DNA of 64,000 nucleotides. Source: JALTDM01 sp964421355. GTDB lineage: Bacteria > Bacteroidota > Bacteroidia > Bacteroidales > JALTDM01. The notes beneath the pieces are model-generated. The model ran no database searches. It was given only the letters and a program-made list of their open reading frames with translations, and was not told where the DNA came from. Location of the stretch: positions 3,554-67,553 of the forward strand of contig CAYQWX010000004.1 in assembly GCA_964421355.1 (NCBI GenBank), read 5' to 3'. Positions 7,901 to 16,968 of the stretch are shown here, piece after piece (position 1 is the first letter of the stretch; each line of letters starts with the position of its first letter). A program made the position numbers and the translations under genes.

Positions 7901-10228
7901 GACGGCGAAATAAGAGATACACTTACACCTGACATTGGTGCCGACGAATTTACATCGTCTTGCAACGGACCATTAGCCGGTAATTACACAATAGGAAACA
8001 GTGGTGATTATCCTTCATTTACCGATGCAGTAGAAGCTCTTTATTACTGTGGCGTTGCCGACACAGTAAATTTTGAGATTGAACCGGGAACTTACAACGA
8101 ACAAGTAGCAATAGATGGCTCAAACATAAACTACACAAATGGAGTGAAACCAATTACATTTACTTCTCAAACATCTAATCCCGATGATGTCGTTTTAAAA
8201 TACAGTGCTGATACAATGAACAATTTTACGGTAAAAATTAAAGACATATCGCAACTAATTATTGACGGTATTACCATGCAAGCTTTAGACACCACTTACG
8301 GAAGAGTTTTAACTTTTGAAAATGTGGTGGACAGCATAAATATTATAAACAATAAAATTATTGGTATTGATTCGGCAAGTGTAAACAATCAAACTACTTG
8401 TGCTTATTTAGACAACTTAAATGAAGATTCTGTAATGTATCTAAATTTTACGGGAAACAGTTTCATTAATGGTAAAATTGCAATAGGTGTCATTGATTTT
8501 TGGAACATATTTAACAATCTAATTATAAACATTGACAATAATAGTTTTTTATCACAAACCGATAAAGTCATTTATTTAAAATCTAAAATAGCATCAATAA
8601 ATCACAACTATATCAATTCAAATTTTGCAGAAGATGCTATTTATATCAATAGTTCCAATTCTTTATTTATATCAAAAAATAAAATTATATTGTCCTCACA
8701 TAGTCCGTATGGGCATGGTATAACTACTTGGGGTACTACAAAAATTTATAATAATTTTATATCAATTAATGGTCTGGGAATAGGGTGTCACAATAAAACT
8801 AATATTTTCAATAACACTGTTTTGTTAACTGACGCAAATTATGCTTATCCTTGTATAGAACCGGACGGAACAGATACTATTAGAATTTTTAATAACTGCT
8901 TAATAAACATTAACGGTGGAGAAGTTATTCATAATTATAATAATAACTATTCAAATTTAGTAGCCGACTACAATAATCTATACTCCACCTCATTGAATTT
9001 TAATGACTTGGTAAATACTCTTGGGGGAAACACACATTCCGTTTCGTTTATGCCCGATTTTGTTTCCAATACCGATTTGCATACCAATGCAGCATTATTG
9101 TATCAAACAGGAGTTTCTTTGCCGGAAATTACCGAAGATATTGATGGCGAAACAAGAAATAATCCGCCTTGTATTGGTGCCGATGAATTCTCAAATCCAG
9201 TATTCCATGCTGGCAACGATACTGTTTTTTGTTATAATACAGGAGGCTTTTATGACACATACAATACATATATTTATGATATTGGCACAGGTTACGACAG
9301 TTATCAATGGTCCAACGGATCCGATTCCTCTTCAATTTCTATTGACACATTAAATTCCGTAATTGGAAATAATCAATATACGGTGACGGTAACGGTTGGT
9401 GCAAATACTTATTCTGATACGGTTAATATTTTATACGATTTACCCACAGCTATTTCACAAACCGATTATTGTATAAATATTGGAGATTCAATAGAACTTT
9501 GGGCAGAACCAAACTTAACTTACTTGTGGAATGGGACAGATACTACACAAAACTATATGTTATATCCATATACACCTCCAACATTAGAAGTAACTGACAG
9601 TCACGGTTGTAAAAATTATGTGTCAATAAATAACGAGATTACCTTAGAGCCTGCTCATATATACATAGATGATTTAAACGATTATACAGGTCCGTTTGTT
9701 TCCGCACCAACAGATACTTCCATTTGTTCTAATGCAATAATAGGTTTGATTGCAAATAATTATTTTGGAAATACAGGTATTTATGATGATTACTCTTATT
9801 TGTGGAATACCGGTGACACCACACATTCCATTGTAGTTGATTCTGCACATTACGGAATTGGAGTACACGAGTTTAGTGTAATTGTTACTAACAAAAACAC
9901 AGAAATGCAATGTGAATCGTATGATACCGTTTTTGTAGAAATAAAAAACTGCAATGGAATAAATGAGCCTTCAAGTGAAAACAATGTAACACTTTTCCCC
10001 AATCCTGTAAAAGATGTATTATATCTAAACTTCTACCAACAAGCAACAAACATTAATTATTTGCAAATTATTGACTTTACAGGACAAACAATAATAAACA
10101 AAAAGATACAAAACAAAGATAAGCCGATAATTATCGACACTAAATCATTAAAAAACGGAATCTATTTTATAAAGGTTATATATGGCGATAACTCTTATTT
10201 TCTCAAAAAGTTTATAATTCAGAAATAA
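4958..10228 (+). CDS. Giant secreted protein with duplicated beta-helix domains and T9SS type A signal
   Basis: This 1756-residue protein starts with a clear signal peptide (MKHFFLFIVLF... ending NIFAQ). Two related N-terminal domains follow (about 30-210 and 320-490; each has a QRIFMK or QKIFMR motif, a FPDTN/YPDTN motif and a final NLMILY). Two related right-handed beta-helix-like domains come next (about 594-1000 and 1000-1410), each opening with a GTYTIG or GNYTIG motif and a CGV motif and closing with ITxDIDGE...IGADEF. The remaining region has Ig-like/PKD-like segments. The last about 80 residues form a type A sorting domain (TLFPNPVKDVLYLNF... GIYFIKV). The protein should pass the T9SS to the cell surface or medium. 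No catalytic residues are obvious, so glycan binding or cleavage by the beta-helices is only a possibility. The gene is monocistronic and convergent with the next. Confidence 0.85.
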   Translation: MKHFFLFIVLFFLFSFTNIFAQYSVKVGQENSGDINFNLCNNQYEYSWNATVYTQQDIQSHGLITDIYYESELFGGFGPGSNTFMQHQRIFMKAVSNNEMTSTAFPDTNQMTLVYSGMVEFLNYQLATIHLDVPFNLDADKNLMILYINENGTAQTDQNYFLFYPTQNYYTHNNTVYNHGNGSFPSGAGTYSDNMPVVYLRYAPGLDVGISSINNNEAFKLPQQTDLTCNLHNYMADTITSATIEYKLNGTSQPTINWTGNSYCGQDVSVVLQNNFAFTPGQYTIKANTSNPNSGADELNTNDTLEFTLNVSDNKNIAFQNYSNNAIPFLSGASYGWSVAIYNKDSINFSGQIRAIAYYVTNSNGNTTPEPHQKIFMRTTSDYTNPNTDYPDTNLFVKVFDGTIDYTSAGWHIIELDTVFDYNSTENLMILYENHAGFSVTPSTSFKVGWVGTDAVYNYDINTFPTGSGWIAYSNRVPALKLFFSIPKDAGITKLANSEAPVYTGNYDFIVDLKNYGLDTLQDVDIKYSIDQNTPNSYHWNGIANPLNEITDINVGTSNLTYGTHNIKIWTENPNYLPDYTNGNDTLTVSLRACSPLSGTYTIGTAPSDFVSIKAAIDTLNNCGVNGAVTFNIKPGTYNSQYILNKVWGASATNTITFQSQTGDSTDVVLTTDSTNYLMFLNNAHYISFKYLTFKSDSAEKLVVLDTNACNNTFVGNIFTSDTTISTFIFSQTNNTDNHILITGNLFENGNTGIDLYQDNVYYNSNLLIENNVFIGQSQKAIQLYNLNEGNIVNNQFIATNIGIYLHGTNHISINANNLRLQNANKGIFVDNCLETTISNNFISGNTISSCGIYTKQSNIVKLFYNTVDLDNAETSVFIDYGNDSVFVYNNIFINHTGQAIKKFSSNYLGNNNCFYTPGTIFGSWEGYNNVNNFQQWQTMSQNDTNSIFALPYFISATDLHTQSLLIDNLGIPLSEITTDIDGEIRDTLTPDIGADEFTSSCNGPLAGNYTIGNSGDYPSFTDAVEALYYCGVADTVNFEIEPGTYNEQVAIDGSNINYTNGVKPITFTSQTSNPDDVVLKYSADTMNNFTVKIKDISQLIIDGITMQALDTTYGRVLTFENVVDSINIINNKIIGIDSASVNNQTTCAYLDNLNEDSVMYLNFTGNSFINGKIAIGVIDFWNIFNNLIINIDNNSFLSQTDKVIYLKSKIASINHNYINSNFAEDAIYINSSNSLFISKNKIILSSHSPYGHGITTWGTTKIYNNFISINGLGIGCHNKTNIFNNTVLLTDANYAYPCIEPDGTDTIRIFNNCLININGGEVIHNYNNNYSNLVADYNNLYSTSLNFNDLVNTLGGNTHSVSFMPDFVSNTDLHTNAALLYQTGVSLPEITEDIDGETRNNPPCIGADEFSNPVFHAGNDTVFCYNTGGFYDTYNTYIYDIGTGYDSYQWSNGSDSSSISIDTLNSVIGNNQYTVTVTVGANTYSDTVNILYDLPTAISQTDYCINIGDSIELWAEPNLTYLWNGTDTTQNYMLYPYTPPTLEVTDSHGCKNYVSINNEITLEPAHIYIDDLNDYTGPFVSAPTDTSICSNAIIGLIANNYFGNTGIYDDYSYLWNTGDTTHSIVVDSAHYGIGVHEFSVIVTNKNTEMQCESYDTVFVEIKNCNGINEPSSENNVTLFPNPVKDVLYLNFYQQATNINYLQIIDFTGQTIINKKIQNKDKPIIIDTKSLKNGIYFIKVIYGDNSYFLKKFIIQK

Positions 10229-10265
10229 GTAATAAAATTTAAGATTGGATAAGTTTAGAGACTTA

Positions 10266-10691
10266 CTAATTGACTGCTGTGTTAGACTGGCTGGCAATGT
10301 TAAACCGAAGAATAATTTTAGTACCATTATCTTGGAACTCATATTTGTCAGTAAGGTTTGCTATTAAAAATATGCCTCTACCATAAGGTTTTTCAAGATT
10401 TTCTTCTTTAGTAGGGTCAGGTAGTTTTTTGTAATCAAATCCGTTGCCTTCATCACTTATGGAGAAAATTAAACATTCGTTGTCTGTGTATGTTTCTATA
10501 CGGACTTTTTTATCAGGATTTTTTTTGTTACCATGACAAATTGCATTATTTACAGCTTCAAGCACAGAGATTAAAACATTACCAAAAAATTTTTCTGAGA
10601 GGTTAAAGGATAAAAATACTTCTTCTATAAAGGATTCTACAAGTGGTATGCTTTCTATTTTTGAGGATATTATCATTTCTTTCCGCTTCAT
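10266..10691 (-). CDS. RsbW-like ATP-binding protein (anti-sigma factor/serine kinase family)
   Basis: This 141-residue single-domain GHKL ATPase has the N box with Glu45 and Asn48 (EAVNNAICHGN), the G1 box DEGNGFD (80-86) and the G2 box GRGIFL (104-109). This is the set found in RsbW/SpoIIAB anti-sigma factors and serine kinases, which phosphorylate STAS-domain antagonists. Its ATG overlaps the stop of the large coiled-coil gene upstream by one base (TAATG), so translation is coupled. No STAS gene or matching sigma factor is adjacent; a SpoIIE-type phosphatase is encoded about 33 kb away in this window. Its true partner cannot be told from sequence. Confidence 0.85.
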   Translation of the reverse strand: MKRKEMIISSKIESIPLVESFIEEVFLSFNLSEKFFGNVLISVLEAVNNAICHGNKKNPDKKVRIETYTDNECLIFSISDEGNGFDYKKLPDPTKEENLEKPYGRGIFLIANLTDKYEFQDNGTKIILRFNIASQSNTAVN

Positions 10692-13600
10692 TACATCTCC
10701 AAATTTAGTATATACTGCTTATATTTTTTCTCATACACTTTATTTAACTTTAAGTTTTGGTGATACAATATGTCGTTAAATTGTTGTTTCTCTTTGTTAT
10801 ACGATTTCAAATTTATTTTGTTGCGATAAATATAATCTTTTGCGGTTTCTGCCTTTCTCTGATTATCTGTTTTCCTTTGTCTTTCTGCATTTTCAGCCTC
10901 CAAAAGTCGTACCAAGATTTTATCTTGGCGTTTTAGCAAGTTGTCGTTTAGGTTGTTGTTTATTATGTCATTCAGATTTTTTTCAAGTAAGCGGTTTATA
11001 TCATTAAGTTTTTGCATGGTTTCAGGGTGTAAGTCTTCGCTATTCATCAATTTTGCCAATTGGTCTTTGAATTTTTCATATTCGGCAATAGATTTAGCCA
11101 TTTGTTTAGCCATTTGTTTACCATTATTTTTACTTCCTTTTTGCTTCTTGAGTTCATCTATCATTCGTTGAAGTTGTTGTTTGAGCGACTCCATAGATTT
11201 TTGCATTTGAGAAATGGTTTGACCTGCTTTTTTGCCAGGTTTGTGGCAGGAGCTTTGGCTTTGTGATTGGTTTTGCATCTGGTTTTTCATAGCATCAATA
11301 AGTTCTGCTATAAGTAAATCAAGATTATTTGCAGAAGTCATCACGAACTGTTGTAGTGTGGAAGCTTGGTAGTATTTACCATCTTTAAGTGCATTTTCGG
11401 TTTTTTCAAGTTTTATTTTCACATTTCCGAGTTCTTGTGTAATGGTAGTTGCCACCATAGGCAAACGTTTGGATAAGGCATATAAAGAGTCGCTTATTGT
11501 TCCAAAAGCTGTTTTGAGTTCATGTTGCTGTTGTATTAAGTGTTCTATGTTGTCACTTCTATAATGGATTTTGCGAAATTGTTTCATTAAACTTTCCTGT
11601 TGAATAGAGAATATGTTAATATTCTCGGCTAATTGCTGTAAGGTGGTTATATCTTCTGCCATTTGTTGCATTTGTTGGTTTTGCATCATCATTTGCATCT
11701 GTTGAGCCATTTGTTGCATCTGTTTAGCATTTTGTTTTTGTTGTTTTGATGCTTTTCTATTTTTACCTTGTTGCAATTGTTGTTTTGCATTTTGTAGTCC
11801 TTGTTTTATGTTGTTTTTTTGCTCGGAGAAATTATCTAATTTATATGGATGTTCCAATTCCTGATTTTTCTTTTTAGTTTCTTCATATTTATTCATCAAT
11901 TTTTCAAATTCGTTTTCTATTTTTTGTTGTTCTTCTATGTTTTTTTGTTTTTGTTCATCATTTTTAGGAGATTTTTTTATTTTTTCTGCAACTTGTTCTT
12001 GTTTTTTGGCAAGTTGGTTTAGTTCGTCAGAAATTTTTTCTACATTTTTTTCTACTTCCCAACGTTTTAATATTTCCAAATTGCGGTCAAGTTGTTTGGA
12101 CATCTCGTCAAGGTTTATTTCCGCTTCTTTTGATTTTTGTTCAAATTTTTTATCTTTATTGTTTTGAAGTAGTTTGGCAAGTTCATCCAGTAATTTTTTC
12201 ATCTCATCGTCCATTAAGTTTTCCATCAATTTTTCTATTTCCTTTTGTTTTTTTATCAAATCTTCTTTTTGTTGAGAGAAAGCATTTTGAAGATTATTCG
12301 ATTGTTTTAGCATTTTATTCATTTCTGCTACATTGCGTTCCAATTCTTGTTGCTTGTTTTTTATATCGTTTAATATTTTTGTTTTTTCCCATTTGGATAA
12401 GTTCTGTTGTATTCTATCTTGACGCAGTCTATCCATTTGATTTTTTATATCACTTATCAAGTTTTGTGATTTGAATATTTTTTCGGCAAGTTCTTTCTGA
12501 GTAGCAGCATCTATGCTGTCAAGTTTTTCCTTATCCGGCACTTGAAACGAATACAATATGCTCTTAGTTGATTTGCTACCATTTACTTGGTCATTGTCCC
12601 ACACTTCAAAATAATAAGTAATAGTTGATAGGTCTGTTTTTATTTTTGAAAAATCAAAGGAGAACTCAAAAGCTTGTAAATTTAGATTGTTTGCAATTGG
12701 TAATGCTATGGTATCTGTATGGTCTTTTGACTCCTGATAGTTGAACGTGAGTTTTGAAAATCCATAATCATCTTTTATTGTCCCGGTAAAATAATAAACT
12801 GCAGGATTTAAGGAATCCACATATTGTTTTACAATAATTTGAGGATATTGATCAGGAATAACATTTATATGATATGAAGCAGTTGTTTTGTTGTGAATAT
12901 ATTTGTTTGTGACTACAACTGCGTAATCTTGTGATTTATGAATAATAGTTTCTCCAGTAAATTTATTGTTGTGTTTTGTTAAATAGATTCTCTTTTTTGT
13001 ATCTAAAATAATTTTTACGGAATCAGTTTCCGCTAATGTTAATTGCCATTTTATTTTGCTTCCTTCAGGAACGGTTATATCTCCCGTCCCTTCTTGTATT
13101 TGGGATTTTATCCCTGTGTATGCAGGTGGATAAAAAGATGTAATTATATTCAATAGTATAGGTGCCGGGATTACATTTATAAAATAGTTACTTGTGCGGT
13201 ATTTGCCTGATTTTAAGTAAAATGATAAGGAACGATTTATGTTTTTAAAAGTATAAGAAAAGATATTAATGGTATCTTGTTTCATATAAAAAGTATTACC
13301 TCCATATACTATTTCTACTTGTTGAGGTAATTTACTTCCTTCCACTTTTATTTTTATAGTTATGTCTTTGCCTTTTATTACCGAGAGCGAATCGTTTAAC
13401 ACCTTGAAAGAAAACGGCGAAGGAGGAGAAGTATAGGTTGAATATTGCAGTATTCTTTTGCTTCCTGTTTTTATCACTTCTTTATTGTAGGTTAATAATA
13501 TGATAAAAAGTATTATTACAGGAATAAGCAAATATGTAGCCCTTTTGACCATAGAATAGTCAATTGCTTTTACAAAAGGTATTGGCTTGAGTTCATTGGT

Positions 13601-14008
13601 GCGGGATTCTATACTGGCTTCAAGCAATTGTTTTGAAAAAGAGTTGTTGCTTGACAATTCACTAAGTTCAATGGTGTTTAGGAGTTTATCTTTTATATCT
13701 GGAAAATGTCTGGAAATTATTTTTGACGCTTCTTTGTCAGATATTACCTTGCTTATGCCTGCAAGCTTTAGAATGGGAATGAGAATGTAAAAAATAAAAG
13801 TGAGAAGATATAATGTAAGGGAAAAAAAGAATAAAAAAGTCTTAATGCTTACCGTTAAATAGTTGAAATATGCAATAACGGATACTGCCATTAACCAGAA
13901 TAATGATATTCCAATAAAGTATAATATTCCCCGTACTAATAATATGGTATAGTATCGTCTTTTGAAGTCTTTTAATTTTTCTTTGAGTATGTTATAAGTA
14001 TCTGTCAT
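10691..14008 (-). CDS. Large membrane-anchored coiled-coil protein (DUF4175-like)
   Basis: This is a 1105-residue protein of unknown function. The N-terminus has two transmembrane segments (about 20-46 and 53-79) and a third near 155-175, after which comes a region with several beta-rich, Ig-like stretches (about 190-500). The rest is mostly charged coiled coil, with a Gln/Met-rich low-complexity run near residues 765-800 (QMQQMAQQMQMMMQNQQMQQM). This architecture resembles proteins annotated DUF4175 in Bacteroidota; I am only moderately sure of that name. It is the first gene of a two-gene unit, coupled to the RsbW-like gene by a TAATG overlap, which suggests an envelope-located input to that regulator (inference). 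Confidence 0.7.
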   Translation of the reverse strand: MTDTYNILKEKLKDFKRRYYTILLVRGILYFIGISLFWLMAVSVIAYFNYLTVSIKTFLFFFSLTLYLLTFIFYILIPILKLAGISKVISDKEASKIISRHFPDIKDKLLNTIELSELSSNNSFSKQLLEASIESRTNELKPIPFVKAIDYSMVKRATYLLIPVIILFIILLTYNKEVIKTGSKRILQYSTYTSPPSPFSFKVLNDSLSVIKGKDITIKIKVEGSKLPQQVEIVYGGNTFYMKQDTINIFSYTFKNINRSLSFYLKSGKYRTSNYFINVIPAPILLNIITSFYPPAYTGIKSQIQEGTGDITVPEGSKIKWQLTLAETDSVKIILDTKKRIYLTKHNNKFTGETIIHKSQDYAVVVTNKYIHNKTTASYHINVIPDQYPQIIVKQYVDSLNPAVYYFTGTIKDDYGFSKLTFNYQESKDHTDTIALPIANNLNLQAFEFSFDFSKIKTDLSTITYYFEVWDNDQVNGSKSTKSILYSFQVPDKEKLDSIDAATQKELAEKIFKSQNLISDIKNQMDRLRQDRIQQNLSKWEKTKILNDIKNKQQELERNVAEMNKMLKQSNNLQNAFSQQKEDLIKKQKEIEKLMENLMDDEMKKLLDELAKLLQNNKDKKFEQKSKEAEINLDEMSKQLDRNLEILKRWEVEKNVEKISDELNQLAKKQEQVAEKIKKSPKNDEQKQKNIEEQQKIENEFEKLMNKYEETKKKNQELEHPYKLDNFSEQKNNIKQGLQNAKQQLQQGKNRKASKQQKQNAKQMQQMAQQMQMMMQNQQMQQMAEDITTLQQLAENINIFSIQQESLMKQFRKIHYRSDNIEHLIQQQHELKTAFGTISDSLYALSKRLPMVATTITQELGNVKIKLEKTENALKDGKYYQASTLQQFVMTSANNLDLLIAELIDAMKNQMQNQSQSQSSCHKPGKKAGQTISQMQKSMESLKQQLQRMIDELKKQKGSKNNGKQMAKQMAKSIAEYEKFKDQLAKLMNSEDLHPETMQKLNDINRLLEKNLNDIINNNLNDNLLKRQDKILVRLLEAENAERQRKTDNQRKAETAKDYIYRNKINLKSYNKEKQQFNDILYHQNLKLNKVYEKKYKQYILNLEM

Positions 14009-14102
14009 CAGAGGTTGTAATATAGATTAAAAAACTATTTATAGCTTGTTTTTACACTTTTTAAAAATATTGTATAATAATAGCTTATACAACTTTGTAG
14101 TG

Positions 14103-14110
14103 CAAAAGTA
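14103..14110 (-). promoter_or_regulatory. Possible -7 box for the coiled-coil/RsbW operon
   Basis: The minus strand reads TACTTTTG, an exact TAnnTTTG match, but 94 nt before the start codon, farther than the other boxes in this window. It lies back to back with a plus-strand box at 14153-14160. Confidence 0.35.
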
Positions 14111-14152
14111 GATTTTTTATTTTGAAAATTAATTAGTACACTTAATTTTTAC

Positions 14153-14160
14153 TATTTTTG
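14153..14160 (+). promoter_or_regulatory. -7 promoter box before the symporter/ybeY genes
   Basis: TATTTTTG is an exact TAnnTTTG match, 32 nt before the ATG at 14193. Confidence 0.45.
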
Positions 14161-14192
14161 TATAAAAAGGTTTTTCATTAATTTAAGATATT

Positions 14193-15668
14193 ATGAATAC
14201 ACTCATTGTTCAAAACAAGATGGATTTACTTATTGTAATGGTTGTGTATTTAGTGCTATTGGTGTTGTGGGGAGTATATCAGGGAAGGAAAGTAAAAACA
14301 GGTGAAGACTTTTCCATCGGTGGCAGAAGTTTACCAGGGTGGGCAGCTGCATTGTCTGAAAGAGCTACGGGAGAATCGTCATGGGCATTGTTAGGACTTC
14401 CCGGTGCTGCGTATGCTATGGGGCTAGTAGAAATATGGACTGCAATAGGATGTGTAGCAGGAATAATTACCACTTGGGCTTTACTTGCTTGGAGATTACG
14501 AAACGAAGCGGAAAAATACAAGGTTACCACTTTTACAGATTATATTGCAAAACGTAATAGTGATTTATCAACTTGGGTAAGGGTAGCAAGTAGCCTTACT
14601 ATTGTATTCTTTTTCTTTTTTTATGTTGGGGCACAATTTTTGGGTGGAGGTAAGACCTTATATACAATGTTTGGAATTAAGCCCGAATGGGGAATGTTAA
14701 TTACAGCACTGGTAATTATTCCATATACTATTTACGGAGGGTTTAGGAGTGTGGTCTATACCGATGTGATACAAGCAATAATTATGATTATCACATTAAT
14801 TGTGGGGCCTATTGTGGGAATATATTACATTGCCACTCATAACTTGGTATTTGCTCATTCTATATCCGAGGCATTGCATCAGGCTGGTAATGGTTACACT
14901 TCCGTTTTCGGAGCTGGTGAAGGTTTTACTGCAGGAATAATAATTATGAGTGGTTTTTCGTGGTTTTTTGGTTATCTTGGAGGACAACCGCAACTTACAA
15001 CGCGGTTTATGGCAATAAAAGATATGAATCAAGCACGTAAAGCAAGGAATATTGGTATTGCATGGACACTAATTGCATACATTGGAGCTTTATCTCTTGG
15101 CTGGATAGGAATTGCCATTTTCGGTCCTCATGGATTATCTGACCAAGAATTTGTTATGCCTTCTGTTTTGCTAACAATTTTCCATCCTTATTTGGCGGCA
15201 ATACTTATAACAGGGGCTATTGCAGCAATGATTTCTACTGCTGATTCGTTACTTATTTTATCATCTACCGAACTTTTTGAGAATATAGTAAAACCATTAC
15301 AAGAACGCAATGGTAAAAATATAGATAGTAGAAACAGCTTAAAATATTCACGTTTTATTACTGCAATAGTTGCTATTATTGCTCTTGTAGCTGCCTATTT
15401 CTCGCCTTCCAATTTGATTTTTACACTTGTAAGTTATGTATGGGCAGGCATAGGAGGGACTTTTTCTGTGGTAATATTGTTATCACTTTTTTGGAAACGC
15501 TTCAATGGGAAATCTGCTTTAGTAACTATTATTACAGGAATGTTGTTTACTATTATATGGATAAGTAGCGGAATGGAAGAAATTATAACAAGTAGAATTT
15601 TAACATTTTTTGTAGCATTATTTACAGCATATATATCAACCTTATTGTTTTATCCTAAAAAAAAATAA
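14193..15668 (+). CDS. Sodium/solute symporter (SSS family, PutP-like)
   Basis: This 491-residue inner-membrane protein has about 13 hydrophobic segments and the hallmarks of the SSS family: DFSIGGRSLPGW near residue 39, an Ala/Gly-rich first helix bundle (ALSERATGESSWALLG), and the conserved helix with GAIAAMISTADSLLILSS near residues 344-361. In PutP the Ser/Thr residues of this latter helix contribute to the Na+ site. Sodium-coupled proline uptake is the closest described activity, but the substrate is not fixed by sequence. ybeY starts 4 nt after the stop, so the two share a transcript. Confidence 0.9.
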   Translation: MNTLIVQNKMDLLIVMVVYLVLLVLWGVYQGRKVKTGEDFSIGGRSLPGWAAALSERATGESSWALLGLPGAAYAMGLVEIWTAIGCVAGIITTWALLAWRLRNEAEKYKVTTFTDYIAKRNSDLSTWVRVASSLTIVFFFFFYVGAQFLGGGKTLYTMFGIKPEWGMLITALVIIPYTIYGGFRSVVYTDVIQAIIMIITLIVGPIVGIYYIATHNLVFAHSISEALHQAGNGYTSVFGAGEGFTAGIIIMSGFSWFFGYLGGQPQLTTRFMAIKDMNQARKARNIGIAWTLIAYIGALSLGWIGIAIFGPHGLSDQEFVMPSVLLTIFHPYLAAILITGAIAAMISTADSLLILSSTELFENIVKPLQERNGKNIDSRNSLKYSRFITAIVAIIALVAAYFSPSNLIFTLVSYVWAGIGGTFSVVILLSLFWKRFNGKSALVTIITGMLFTIIWISSGMEEIITSRILTFFVALFTAYISTLLFYPKKK

Positions 15669-15672
15669 AATT

Positions 15673-16089
15673 ATGGAAATAAATTTTTTTAGAGAAGATG
15701 TGGCTTGCCCGGGTATAGACCAAGATAAATACAAAAATTGGATATTGAAGGTAATAGATACTCATGGTAAAAAATGTGGAGATATTACATTTATTTTTAC
15801 TTCGGATGAGTATTTGTATAAAATGAATTCCAAATATTTAAATCATCACTATTATACTGATGTTATTACTTTTGATTATTCCAAAAATGATATTTTATCG
15901 GGAGATATTTTCATAAGTATAGATAGAGTAAAAGAAAATGCCGATAGGTATGAAGTTACTTTTATTAATGAATTAAGTAGGGTAATAATACATGGAGTAT
16001 TACATCTGGCAGGTTTTAAAGACAATACTTCAGAAGAAAAAGAAAAAATGAGGGAAGAAGAAGATAAAGCGTTGAGACTGTTAGCATAA
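15673..16089 (+). CDS. ybeY: rRNA maturation endoribonuclease YbeY
   Basis: This 138-residue protein is YbeY, a metal-dependent endoribonuclease that acts in 16S rRNA 3'-end maturation and ribosome quality control. The zinc motif reads HGVLHLAGFKD, giving His107 and His111, but the third classical His is Asp117. Bacteroidota homologues commonly have GYKD at this place, so this is a lineage trait rather than a defect. It follows the symporter gene by 4 nt. Confidence 0.9.
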   Translation: MEINFFREDVACPGIDQDKYKNWILKVIDTHGKKCGDITFIFTSDEYLYKMNSKYLNHHYYTDVITFDYSKNDILSGDIFISIDRVKENADRYEVTFINELSRVIIHGVLHLAGFKDNTSEEKEKMREEEDKALRLLA

Positions 16090-16214
16090 AGACTAACTAT
16101 GTTTGTCATTTATTATCATTGATTTATAAAAAATATTTTCCTTCATGTCCTTTTGTTAGATTTTAATTTTAAAAAAATAACTATATTGCGGGCAATTAAT
16201 GATAAAATGTTTTT

Positions 16215-16940
16215 ATGAGAAAACTATCTTTTTTATTAATGATTCTAAGTTTGTTTACAGGAGTATTAAATACTTATGGACAAGAGAAAAATGAATCTCC
16301 TGTTTCTGTTAGTATGGATATTATGAGCCGATATGTGTGGAGAGGTATTGATTTTGGAGCGTCTCCAAGCATTCAGCCCGGGATAGAATATTCCAAAGGT
16401 GGATTTGTATTAGGGGCATGGGGGGCTTATGCCATAAGTAAGGCTGGATATGAAGAATCTGATTTATATATGGGATATACATTCTTAAAAGATATGTTTT
16501 CTGTAACTTTAACAGATTATTTTTTCCAATCCCCAACTTCCAAATATTTTGATTATGATAAAAACAAAACAGCTCATGTTTTAGAAACTTCATTATCTTT
16601 TAACGGAACTGAAAAGTTGCCATTGTCTTTTATGATAGCCACCAATGTATATGGTGCAGATGCTAAAAAAAGTAACGGCGATATTCAATATTCCACCTAC
16701 GCAGAATTATCATATAACTATAAAAATTTAACACTGTTTGCAGGAGCAAACTTAACACAACCAAACACAAAACTTGGAGAAACAGGTTATTATAACAATA
16801 AAGCAGGAATTATCAATTTAGGATTAACTGCAACAAAAAAGGTTAATGTAACTTCTTCCTACTCATTACCTGTAAATGTTTCTATTATTACAAATCCGTT
16901 ATCAGGTAAAATTTATTTTGTAGGAGGATTATCTTTTTAA
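16215..16940 (+). CDS. TorF-like putative outer-membrane porin
   Basis: This 241-residue protein has a signal peptide ending near NTYGQ and then a beta-strand-rich body with the family opening SRYVWRGIDFG (about 38-48) and a terminal aromatic residue (GGLSF), typical of small outer-membrane barrels of the TorF/Gcw_chp type. It is followed by the ammonium transporter after 28 nt, so it probably lets a small nitrogenous solute, such as ammonium, cross the outer membrane for that transporter (inference from adjacency). A degenerate promoter box (TATATTGC) lies about 26 nt before the start. Confidence 0.78.
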   Translation: MRKLSFLLMILSLFTGVLNTYGQEKNESPVSVSMDIMSRYVWRGIDFGASPSIQPGIEYSKGGFVLGAWGAYAISKAGYEESDLYMGYTFLKDMFSVTLTDYFFQSPTSKYFDYDKNKTAHVLETSLSFNGTEKLPLSFMIATNVYGADAKKSNGDIQYSTYAELSYNYKNLTLFAGANLTQPNTKLGETGYYNNKAGIINLGLTATKKVNVTSSYSLPVNVSIITNPLSGKIYFVGGLSF

Positions 16941-16968
16941 TTAAGGAACCAATAAAAATAAAATAGTT

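Noticed and set aside
11937..12474. Plus-strand frames opposite the coiled-coil gene
   Set aside because: They are antisense shadows of low-complexity Lys/Gln/Glu codons; rich in Phe and Ser, without starts or promoters.
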